The notes under the pieces were generated by a model. It ran no database searches. It was not told where the DNA came from and worked only from the letters and a program-made list of their open reading frames with translations. From the NCBI GenBank assembly GCA_023393165.1, contig JAEWMJ010000002.1, forward strand, positions 124,001-188,000: 64,000 bases of DNA. The letters are read 5' to 3'. A program made the translations under genes and the position numbers. Origin of the DNA: Bacillota bacterium. GTDB taxonomy: Bacteria > Bacillota > Clostridia > Christensenellales > Christensenellaceae. Positions 15,500-23,107 of the stretch are shown one piece after another. Each line of letters opens with the position of its first letter. The stretch's first letter is position 1.

Positions 15500-16776
15500 G
15501 CGTTTTCCCTCCAGCCGTTCCCATAAATCTCAACATTAAGTTTTTGATCCTTGGATAAAAATCTGAAAAATTCCTTTATGATATCCGACTCTTCAATGCA
15601 GCGCGTAAAAGTTATGTTCATTTTTCCGTTATACGAACAGACCGATACCTTGATAGGCAGCATGTCCGTAGCTCCCATAGCGCACGTCACGTTTTTGACA
15701 TGGCGCTCCATGGACCGGGGCAGCTGAATGACCGCAAGATTGCTGACCACAGAGGTATACTGCCTTTCTCCAAACCAGTAATACGCGGTACGGATGCCGA
15801 AGTTTTTAAAATAAAGCGGTACGATTTTGATTATGATGTTTTTGGTTACATCCACATTTGTATTGATCCGGGCGGACATTTCTTTTTTTGTCGCCACTTC
15901 TTTCAGCTGCTCGGCCAGCTGGTCTATGATATCCCTGAACGTTATTTCTCCTTCGAACTGGATGCCTACGATGTAATGCGAAATAAAATTCCTGAGCGTC
16001 CCCGACGGAAACATTCTGCGCAGATTCACGGGCACCATGATGCGCACCGGTTTTTTTTCACTCAGATCCAGGCGCTGGTCCCGGTAAATTGCGTAAATCA
16101 TCACGGCCGCAAGAAAAGTGGTCAGCTTGACGCCATAGCTTTTTGACACCCGGGAAATCTCTTCCACATTAACCATGCCCTGCACGACATTCTGTTCGCC
16201 TCGCGGATAAGCGATCCCTTCAATCCTGTACGCATGCACGTCATGCCGCTTTTTCTTTTTTCCCTTGTTGTAGTATTTCTCAAAGCTGTCTTCGGTCTCA
16301 TAGGGTTTAGGCGATTCGTCATTCAGTTTGATCAGCCCTTCCCCGTCCATTTCGTACCCTTTTAAACGAAGGTATTCAAAAACAAGGCTTTTCAAAAACT
16401 CCATTCCGCCCAGCCCATCGGTAATCGAATGGAATACTTCCAGCGATATACGGTTTTTATAATAAAGAACCTTAAACAAAAACCAGTTGTTCTGGCTCGC
16501 ATAAATCTTGCTGCACGGAAATTCCGATTCCTCTTCCACCGGCGGCGTGTTCTCGTTGTATTCGAAGTAATACCAAAAATAACCCTTTTTCATTTTTACT
16601 TCAAACGTCGGGAACCTTGGCAGGGTTTTTTCCAAAGCCTGTTGCAAAAGTATGGGATCCACCTCTTCAAAGAGCTCTGCAGAGAGCCTGAACGTTGAAT
16701 CCCTGGTATCCAATATCGCCGGATAAAGCCTTGCCGCATTGTCCAGCCGATACCAGTTATATTCTTTTTCTTTCAT
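15496..16776 (-). CDS. Condensation/alcohol acetyltransferase-like acyltransferase
   Basis: A 426-residue protein of the chloramphenicol acetyltransferase-like fold shared by condensation domains, WS/DGAT and alcohol acetyltransferases. The catalytic HxxxDG motif is intact as HSITDG (H116, D120, G121). The second half shows the expected latch region (VPVNLRRMFPSGTLRNF and later ISFT-like strands). It has no signal peptide. The acyl donor and acceptor are unknown. Its ATG overlaps the ntpD stop by one base (TAATG), and its own stop overlaps the DUF6320 start, so all three are coupled. Linking an acyltransferase to the V-ATPase operon is unusual and may reflect lipid or surface modification (inference). 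Confidence 0.82.
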   Translation of the reverse strand: MKEKEYNWYRLDNAARLYPAILDTRDSTFRLSAELFEEVDPILLQQALEKTLPRFPTFEVKMKKGYFWYYFEYNENTPPVEEESEFPCSKIYASQNNWFLFKVLYYKNRISLEVFHSITDGLGGMEFLKSLVFEYLRLKGYEMDGEGLIKLNDESPKPYETEDSFEKYYNKGKKKKRHDVHAYRIEGIAYPRGEQNVVQGMVNVEEISRVSKSYGVKLTTFLAAVMIYAIYRDQRLDLSEKKPVRIMVPVNLRRMFPSGTLRNFISHYIVGIQFEGEITFRDIIDQLAEQLKEVATKKEMSARINTNVDVTKNIIIKIVPLYFKNFGIRTAYYWFGERQYTSVVSNLAVIQLPRSMERHVKNVTCAMGATDMLPIKVSVCSYNGKMNITFTRCIEESDIIKEFFRFLSKDQKLNVEIYGNGWRENA

Positions 16777-17405
16777 TACATCTCCAGCAAATCTTTCATT
16801 TTCATCAGCCGGGTAAGATTTCCCCGTTCGTTTTCTTCCAGCTTCATGGTGATATACTTAATTGTTTCCTCAAGCTGCGGTATTAAAACGTATTCCAGCG
16901 CATTTACCCGTCTGCGCGTCTTTTCTATTTCGTCGGCAAGCATATTGCAGGTTTTTTCTATCTCGGCTAATTTTATCATTTTTGCAAACACTCCTGCAAG
17001 TTTTTTTACTGAAGTGTCCAAAGCTCCTGACGTACCCGTGAAACCGTACGGAAAATAGCTCATATCCCCGGGTGTTTCGCTGAACTCTATTTTGGGTACC
17101 GTCACGCTCATGATGTTTTGCCTGGACGTTCTAAACGCGAACCGGACTGCCGGGACCATCAGCGCTTCTTCCATCTCTGCGCCGCTCATGGACATGCCGG
17201 CTATGGTGAATTCGCGCTGCGCCAAAAGAAGCTCTTCCTCGACCTCAGCCCGGAGAACCTTGTTTTGCTTGATTATTTTCATGAACTGCCGGATCATTTC
17301 ATCCCGTTTATCCTTTAGTAGCTTGTGTCCCCGGTCTGCAACCTTCAGCCTTTTTTTCAGGCGCGTCAGTTCCATCCGGGTCGGGTTTACTTTAAGCTGT
17401 GCCAT
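16776..17405 (-). CDS. ntpD: V-type ATP synthase subunit D
   Basis: Subunit D forms the central rotor shaft of the V/A-type ATPase. At 209 residues it has standard length. The N-terminal helix starts with the conserved VNPTRMELTRLKKRLKVADRGHKLLKDKRDEM, and the C-terminal helix carries RVNALEYVLIPQLEETIKYI. The two long helices form the coiled-coil stalk. It overlaps the subunit B gene by 14 bases and is last of the nine ATPase genes. Confidence 0.96.
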   Translation of the reverse strand: MAQLKVNPTRMELTRLKKRLKVADRGHKLLKDKRDEMIRQFMKIIKQNKVLRAEVEEELLLAQREFTIAGMSMSGAEMEEALMVPAVRFAFRTSRQNIMSVTVPKIEFSETPGDMSYFPYGFTGTSGALDTSVKKLAGVFAKMIKLAEIEKTCNMLADEIEKTRRRVNALEYVLIPQLEETIKYITMKLEENERGNLTRLMKMKDLLEM

Positions 17406-18792
17406 TATATTCCTCCGCCGCTTTCTCCCGCAGATATTTCCTTATGTATTCCTCGCGGATGCGCTTAAGCTCGGCCTTTGGAAGAATGGATAAAAGTTCC
17501 CATCCGATTTGGAGGGTTTCCTCTATGCCCCGGTTCTTTTCATATCCCTGCGACACGTATTGTTCCTCAAACGCGTCCGAAAACCTGGCGTATAATTTAT
17601 CCGTTTCGGTAAGCGCTGCCTCTCCCAGTATGACGGACAGTTCCTTTGCTTCCTTGCCGCGCGCATATGCCGAAAAAATCTGGTTCATGGTATCCGCATG
17701 ATCCTCCCGCGTCTTTCCCGCGCCGATCCCTTTATCCTTCAGGCGCGAAAGCGACGGAAGAACGTCGATTGGCGGGCGTAGCCCCTTGCGCAATAGTTCC
17801 CTCGACAGTATGATCTGCCCTTCCGTAATATACCCCGTCAGATCCGGAATGGGATGGGTTTTATCGTCTTCGGGCATCGTCAGTATGGGAATCTGGGTAA
17901 TGGACCCATCCTTCCCCTTGATCCTGCCCGCCCTCTCGTAAATGGACGCCAGATCGGTATACAGATACCCGGGATATCCCCTTCTTCCGGGTACTTCTTT
18001 GCGGGCCGCCGACACTTCGCGGAGCGCTTCCGCGTAGTTGGTGATATCCGTTAAAATCACCAGCACATGCAGACCCTTTTCGTAAGCCAGGAATTCGGCG
18101 GCTGTCAGCGCCATTCTCGGCGTTGCGATACGCTCGATAGCAGGATCGTTCGCAAGGTTGATAAACAGCACGGTGCGCTCGATAGAGCCCGTTCTTCTGA
18201 AATCCGATATGAAAAATTCAGCTTCCTCAAAGGTAATGCCGATTGCCGCAAAAACCACCGCGAATTTGGATTCTCCGCCCAAGACCCTTGACTGCCTCGC
18301 GATCTGCGCCGCAAGCTGCGCATGCGGCAGGCCGGAACCTGAGAAAACAGGCAGCTTCTGTCCGCGCACCAGCGTATTCAGTCCGTCTATCGCGGATATC
18401 CCTGTCTGGATAAATTCAGACGGATAATCCCGCGCGGTAGGGTTGATGGGAGCACCGTTGATATCCATCCTTTTTTCGGGTATCACGGCTTCGCCATTGT
18501 CCAGGGGATTGCCCATCCCGTCAAAAACCCGGCCAAGCATATCCATGGATACCGCAAGTTCAATTCCGCGTCCCAGAAACCGTGCGCGGCTCGTTGAAAT
18601 CTTAAGGCCCTGCGAACTTTCAAACAGCTGCACAAGCGCCTTATCTCCGTTCACTTCCAGCACCTTCCCGCGGCGCACTTCGCCGGTATCCTGCTCTATT
18701 TCCACAAGCTCGTTATAAGTGGCGCCGCTGACACCCTCCACCATCATCAGCGGGCCCACAACTTCCTTAATGGTTTTATATTCTTTCAGCAT
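17392..18792 (-). CDS. ntpB: V-type ATP synthase subunit B
   Basis: Non-catalytic regulatory subunit of the V1/A1 head (three copies alternate with A). The 466 residues show the family course: N-terminal beta barrel (YKTIKEVVGPLMMVEGV), a degenerate nucleotide site (FSGSGLPHAQLAAQIARQ), the ILTDITNYAEALREVSAARKEVPGRRGYPGYLYTDLA block and the SLSRLKDKGIGAGKTREDH segment. The ATG at 18792 follows GGAGGAGG, so an eight-residue longer frame is rejected. It overlaps the end of ntpA by 17 bases. Confidence 0.97.
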   Translation of the reverse strand: MLKEYKTIKEVVGPLMMVEGVSGATYNELVEIEQDTGEVRRGKVLEVNGDKALVQLFESSQGLKISTSRARFLGRGIELAVSMDMLGRVFDGMGNPLDNGEAVIPEKRMDINGAPINPTARDYPSEFIQTGISAIDGLNTLVRGQKLPVFSGSGLPHAQLAAQIARQSRVLGGESKFAVVFAAIGITFEEAEFFISDFRRTGSIERTVLFINLANDPAIERIATPRMALTAAEFLAYEKGLHVLVILTDITNYAEALREVSAARKEVPGRRGYPGYLYTDLASIYERAGRIKGKDGSITQIPILTMPEDDKTHPIPDLTGYITEGQIILSRELLRKGLRPPIDVLPSLSRLKDKGIGAGKTREDHADTMNQIFSAYARGKEAKELSVILGEAALTETDKLYARFSDAFEEQYVSQGYEKNRGIEETLQIGWELLSILPKAELKRIREEYIRKYLREKAAEEYNGTA

Positions 18793-20551
18793 ATTCGCCT
18801 CCTCCGGCCTCTGCAATCTGCGCCTGCAGGCTGCTCAAAATCAGCCCGGTTTTTTCGTCAAACTCATTTTCCGGAATATATTTCATTCTGCCCAGTTCCT
18901 CACGTACCGGCAGAGACTCGATTGCGGAGAATTCCGCGCCGTTCTCCAGCGCCGATTTCGCAAGATCATAGTATTTAAAAACCAGTTCCAGCATTTTTGC
19001 CTGTTTTCTTCCGGACGTATAGGTATCCACCTCGTGAAACGCGTTCTGCTGCAGAAAATCCTCCCTGAGTGACCGTGCAGCTTCAATTTTCAGCCTGTCT
19101 CCAATAGAAAGCGCGTCCATTCCGACCAGGCGCACGATTTCTTCCAGTTCCGCTTCCTCCTGCAGCAATACAAGCGCCCGGCCCCGCATATGGCTCCAGT
19201 TAGCGGATACGTTATTGTCGAACCATGCGGAAACGGAATCTGCGTACAGCGAATAGGAGGTAAGCCAGTCGATCGCCGGAAAATGCCGCCTATAAGCCAG
19301 GTTTGCCGAAAGCCCCCAAAACACCTTTACGATTCTGAGCGTTGCCTGCGATACCGGCTCGGAGATATCGCCGCCCGGCGGAGACACAGCGCCGATCGCG
19401 CTGACAGTTCCGGTCCTTCCGCCGCTTCCGAGGCATTCCACCATTCCCGCGCGTTCATAGAATTCAGCCAGCCTGGACGACAGGTAAGCGGGATAGCCTT
19501 CCTCGCCCGGCATTTCTTCCAGGCGTCCGGACATCTCGCGCAGCGCTTCCGCCCACCTGGACGTGGAATCCGCCATGATCGCCACCTTGTACCCCATGTC
19601 TCTGAAGTACTCCGCTATGGTGATTCCCGTATATATGGACGCTTCCCGCGCGGCCACCGGCATGTCGGAAGTATTTGCAATCAGAACCGTCCGCTTCATC
19701 AGCGGTTCGCCGCTTCTCGGGTCTTTCAGTTCGGGAAACTCCTGCAAAACGTCCGTCATTTCATTTCCGCGTTCACCGCATCCCACATATACGATAATGT
19801 CCGCATCCGCCCATTTTGCAAGCTGATGCTGCACAACCGTTTTGCCGCTCCCAAACGGTCCGGGTATTGCGGCGACGCCGCCTTTGGCAACCGGAAAAAG
19901 CATGTCTATGATCCTCTGTCCGGTCATCATTGGTTCCTCCGGAGGCATTTTCTGTTTATACGGCCTGCCCCGCCGGACCGGCCATTTCTGCATCATGCAG
20001 ATCTCTTTTGTTTCGGCGCCCGTATCAATTTTTACAACCGTATCGGTTATTGTATAATCTCCTTCCGGAGCCGTCCATGCAACGGTGCCCACGATGCCCG
20101 GCGGCAGCATGATATAATGGCGCACCAGTTTTGTTTCCTCAACGCTGCCGATAATGTCTCCGCCCAAAACTTTTGCGCCTTCGGATACGGAGGGAACAAA
20201 ACGCCACTTTTTATCACGGCTCAAGGGATCCGCTTCCACTCCGCGTTCGATCCTGGGACCGTGCGCTTCGTATATTTTATCCAAAGGACGCTGAATACCG
20301 TCAAATATGGACTCGATCAGCCCCGGCCCCAGTTCCACGCTTAACGGGCTGCCCGTTTCGTAAACAACATCGCCCGGCCCGATGCCGCTGGTTTCCTCAT
20401 AAACCTGGATGGACGCCCTGTCTCCCCGCAATTCAATGATTTCCCCTATCAGCCGGTGCCGGGATACCTGCACCACATCAAACATTTTTGCGTCCGCCAT
20501 TCCTTCCGCAACGATCAGCGGACCCGATACCTTTACGATCCTGCCCTCCAT
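18776..20551 (-). CDS. ntpA: V-type ATP synthase subunit A (catalytic)
   Basis: Catalytic ATP-hydrolysing/synthesising subunit. At 591 residues it has the usual length and the A-type non-homologous insert. The P-loop is GPFGSGKT (231-238), the catalytic glutamate lies in YVGCGERGNEMTDVL, and DSTSRWAEALREMSGRLEEMPGEEGYPAYLSSRLA is fully conserved. It follows the subunit F gene by 17 bases and overlaps ntpB. Confidence 0.98.
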   Translation of the reverse strand: MEGRIVKVSGPLIVAEGMADAKMFDVVQVSRHRLIGEIIELRGDRASIQVYEETSGIGPGDVVYETGSPLSVELGPGLIESIFDGIQRPLDKIYEAHGPRIERGVEADPLSRDKKWRFVPSVSEGAKVLGGDIIGSVEETKLVRHYIMLPPGIVGTVAWTAPEGDYTITDTVVKIDTGAETKEICMMQKWPVRRGRPYKQKMPPEEPMMTGQRIIDMLFPVAKGGVAAIPGPFGSGKTVVQHQLAKWADADIIVYVGCGERGNEMTDVLQEFPELKDPRSGEPLMKRTVLIANTSDMPVAAREASIYTGITIAEYFRDMGYKVAIMADSTSRWAEALREMSGRLEEMPGEEGYPAYLSSRLAEFYERAGMVECLGSGGRTGTVSAIGAVSPPGGDISEPVSQATLRIVKVFWGLSANLAYRRHFPAIDWLTSYSLYADSVSAWFDNNVSANWSHMRGRALVLLQEEAELEEIVRLVGMDALSIGDRLKIEAARSLREDFLQQNAFHEVDTYTSGRKQAKMLELVFKYYDLAKSALENGAEFSAIESLPVREELGRMKYIPENEFDEKTGLILSSLQAQIAEAGGGEYAERI

Positions 20552-20568
20552 ATCCTACCCTTCCTTTA

Positions 20569-20892
20569 TCAATCGTCTAAATAAAGTTCCGTCCCAATGG
20601 CCTTTTCAACATTCTTGCGAATGCCTGAAAGCCCTATCCCCAGGCTTCCCTTATTTGAAGGGATGGGGATCACCGCCGGAAACGGCAGCGGCTTGTATTT
20701 ATCTATGGTTTCCGCAGCAAGCGCGGCGGCCTGTTCGGTAATAAAAATAACCGCATAGTTTTCCCTCGCCATCCGGTTTATGGCATGCGAAATCCCTTTC
20801 GGGCTTTCTTCCTCAAAAACATCCAGCCCAAGCAGCCGGAAACATCCTATACTGTCTCTTTCACCGATTACGCCGATTTTACCCGCCATCAT
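20569..20892 (-). CDS. V-type ATP synthase subunit F
   Basis: A 107-residue central-stalk subunit F, a small Rossmann-like protein that regulates rotation with D. GVIGERDSIGCFRLLGLDVF near the start and YAVIFITEQAAALAAETIDKY in the middle are typical. The start abuts the stop codon of the subunit C gene. Enterococcus calls this subunit NtpG, so no symbol is given. Confidence 0.93.
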   Translation of the reverse strand: MMAGKIGVIGERDSIGCFRLLGLDVFEEESPKGISHAINRMARENYAVIFITEQAAALAAETIDKYKPLPFPAVIPIPSNKGSLGIGLSGIRKNVEKAIGTELYLDD

Positions 20893-21888
20893 TTATACCT
20901 CAACCAGTATTTTTTGCACATCGTCCGTTTGCAGGCCAAACAATTTGGCGGCCATTGCCATTTTTACCGCCTTTGCTTCCCGCTCTTTCCTTATCAGGAA
21001 ATGCACCACGGGCGCGATTGAAAACAGGTCGTTTTTATCCTCTCCCGCCGTTTTCAAAAGCGTGTCGTCCCTCAGTTTTTCGAATATCTGCAGGTTCCCG
21101 GAAGAAAAATATGCATCCAGCGCCGATGCGATTTCCCCGGCAAACTCCCCTTTTGCGATTATGGTTTTTATATCTTCCTCCGGCGCTTCATACGCCTTTT
21201 TAAGATCCGCTTTGCCGATAGCGCCTTCCGGAAGTAGCGCGCGCATAAATAGATCGGAGGACAGCTTCGCCGCCCTTGCCCGCATCAAGATCAGTATGTT
21301 TTCAAAATCAAAGAACTGCCGGAAAAACTTTTTTATAAATCCTTCTCTGCGGGCAATGCGTTCATAAACTTCTTCCGCGTAAGCCCGGTCCAGCGTCACA
21401 TCTATCAGGGACAGATCCCGCGTGATCAGGAACGCCCTGTCGATTTCCAGAAGCGCCTTCTGCATATATTCCGTCAGTCCGCCGTATTTTTTTTCCTGCA
21501 CGGCGCAAAGCAAAGCGGCCAGCTCAATGGTTCCGTACTTCACCAGATTTCTCATGTTTGCGCCCGCGCCCGTTTCTTCGGATTTTAAAAACACCTTTAA
21601 ATTGTGGTAATCGTGCCGCAGGAAAAAAAGGTCGGTTGTTTCACGGTCGGGAGTAATTTTGCATACCAGCGCATAAGCCTCTTCCATTTCCCGGGAAATA
21701 AGATTTTCGTATCCTTCGGCGCTTTCCGGGTCCCCGCCGCCATAGCCCCATTCCATCAGAAGTCCTGCCGCGGCTTTCGCGTTTTCGCAGGCAATGAGTT
21801 TCAAAATTTTGTTTTTATCCAGTATCTTCAGTTCCTTTGATTTGATTACAATAGATGCAAAAGGAAAACTATTTTGAGGCATAATCAT
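20893..21888 (-). CDS. ntpC: V-type ATP synthase subunit C
   Basis: A 331-residue subunit C (AC39/V-ATPase d homologue) that links the central stalk to the proteolipid ring. It is almost all helical, with FFLRHDYHNLKVFLKSEE and FIKKFFRQFFDFENILILMRARA as family landmarks. It abuts the subunit E stop directly. A perfect 14-bp Noc-type binding palindrome lies inside this gene at 21686-21699. Confidence 0.93.
   Translation of the reverse strand: MIMPQNSFPFASIVIKSKELKILDKNKILKLIACENAKAAAGLLMEWGYGGGDPESAEGYENLISREMEEAYALVCKITPDRETTDLFFLRHDYHNLKVFLKSEETGAGANMRNLVKYGTIELAALLCAVQEKKYGGLTEYMQKALLEIDRAFLITRDLSLIDVTLDRAYAEEVYERIARREGFIKKFFRQFFDFENILILMRARAAKLSSDLFMRALLPEGAIGKADLKKAYEAPEEDIKTIIAKGEFAGEIASALDAYFSSGNLQIFEKLRDDTLLKTAGEDKNDLFSIAPVVHFLIRKEREAKAVKMAMAAKLFGLQTDDVQKILVEV
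21686..21699. promoter_or_regulatory. Candidate Noc-binding site (NBS)
   Basis: ATTTCCCGGGAAAT is identical to the core palindrome bound by the nucleoid occlusion protein Noc of Bacillus. It lies in the coding part of ntpC, as Noc sites often do. A noc gene is present at 56384-57226. It is the only perfect copy noticed in the window. Confidence 0.6.
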
Positions 21889-22473
21889 TTACCTCTCAAA
21901 AAGAATACGCGCAGCTTCGCTTTCCAGCTCGTCCCGCGCCTGTTTGATCACAGCATCCAATGAACAGTCGATCATGATGTCACCGTTGACAAGAACAAAA
22001 CCGGTTTCGAGGGATTCCCTGACGCCTCCCGGCCGGATTCCCCCGCCTATTTCTTCTTTTGCCTTTTTGAAAAACGCGTCGTCAAAAAAGCGTTCTTCCC
22101 TTTTCGAGAACCAGACCGCGCCGCCTTCCGCGCCGCATTTTTTCAAAAGTCCGAATAAAAAGCCGCCGTATTTTGTATCGTCGAGCCGGAGGATCTTTTG
22201 TTTTGCCTTCATGAAAGCTTCGTCAATACATAACCGTTTTTTTGACAGCAATTCCTTGCGCGATTCCAGATCCATAATCGCCCGGAACCTGCGTTCTTCT
22301 TCCCGGCAGTCCGCCTCGGCTTTTTCCCGGATCTCCCGGATCATTGCATCCGCCTTATTTGAGGCTGCCCGGTCATTTTCCTCCGCTTGCCTGTTTGCGG
22401 TTTCCTTTATGGAATCAGCCTGTTTTTTTGCGTCATTGATTATTTCATCGACAATCGATCGTACACCAGCCAT
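21889..22473 (-). CDS. ntpE: V-type ATP synthase subunit E
   Basis: A 194-residue peripheral-stalk subunit E. The N-terminal half is a long, charged coiled coil (about residues 5-90, with IINDAKKQADSIKETANRQAEEND), and the C-terminal half is globular (DGDIMIDCSLDAVIKQARDELE-like end). The ATG at 22473 follows AAAGGAGTG, so a 16-residue longer frame is rejected. The 141-base gap to ntpK upstream holds a perfect palindrome. It pairs with the small coiled-coil protein at 25007-25315. Confidence 0.92.
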   Translation of the reverse strand: MAGVRSIVDEIINDAKKQADSIKETANRQAEENDRAASNKADAMIREIREKAEADCREEERRFRAIMDLESRKELLSKKRLCIDEAFMKAKQKILRLDDTKYGGFLFGLLKKCGAEGGAVWFSKREERFFDDAFFKKAKEEIGGGIRPGGVRESLETGFVLVNGDIMIDCSLDAVIKQARDELESEAARILFER

Positions 22474-22559
22474 TTGCACTCCTTTACTACCCGCTTTATA
22501 TTCTGCAACTTCCGGTCCCAAATATCATCCCATGGGTCCGGTATGCGAATCAAACAGCC

Positions 22560-22577
22560 ATACGCTGCGCAGCGTAT
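22560..22577. promoter_or_regulatory. 18-bp perfect palindrome between ntpK and ntpE
   Basis: ATACGCTGC-GCAGCGTAT is a perfect palindrome in the longest gap within the ATPase operon. In RNA it would fold as a short hairpin after the proteolipid gene. There is no T-run on the minus strand, so it is not a classical terminator. Confidence 0.6.
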
Positions 22578-22614
22578 CAATCCGGGATTTCCAATCTGCT
22601 TATTCCTCGCATTG

Positions 22615-23088
22615 TCAGCCTAAAGGCAAAAGCAAAATCGTCAGCATGGAAATCAGCAGCGCAAAAACGGCGTAGGTCTCTACCATAATAGCCGTCGTAA
22701 TGGCCTTGCCCTGCTCCTCCGGCCGTTTTGCAAGCAATCCGATGCCCGCGACGGCTGTTTTGCCCTGCGCGATGGCGGAACACAGCCCTACGATTCCCGT
22801 AGGAAAACATCCGGCCATAATAATAAGTCCCTGGGTTTGCGTGACCGCCACAATGTTTCCGCCCAGTATGCCGACCTGAATCAGTACGATGAATCCTACC
22901 AGCAGTCCATAAATACCCTGGGTACCCGGCAAAAGCTGTAATACCAGCGCCTGTCCGAATTTTTGCGGATCCTCGGACACCAGTCCCGACACCGCCTCGC
23001 CCGCCATGCCAACGCCTATGGCAGACCCGACGCCGGCAAGCCCAGCCGCAACGGCAGCACCGATCAATGCAAATACGATCCCATCCAT
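22615..23088 (-). CDS. ntpK: V-type ATP synthase subunit K (proteolipid)
   Basis: A 157-residue double-hairpin proteolipid with four transmembrane helices that forms the rotor ring. The ion-carrying glutamate is E137 in MVETYA. Residues equivalent to the sodium ligands of Enterococcus NtpK are present: L53, T56, Q57 in LLPGTQGIYG and Q108 in IAQGKTA. The first hairpin lacks its own carboxylate, as usual for V-type rings. Conservation of this full ligand set predicts Na+ rather than H+ coupling. It lies between ntpI and ntpE. Confidence 0.96.
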   Translation of the reverse strand: MDGIVFALIGAAVAAGLAGVGSAIGVGMAGEAVSGLVSEDPQKFGQALVLQLLPGTQGIYGLLVGFIVLIQVGILGGNIVAVTQTQGLIIMAGCFPTGIVGLCSAIAQGKTAVAGIGLLAKRPEEQGKAITTAIMVETYAVFALLISMLTILLLPLG

Positions 23089-23107
23089 GTAGATACCTCC
23101 TAAATTC

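Noticed and set aside
19190..20344. 384-codon open frame opposite ntpA
   Set aside because: It is an antisense shadow of the catalytic V-ATPase subunit; no family match and no binding site.
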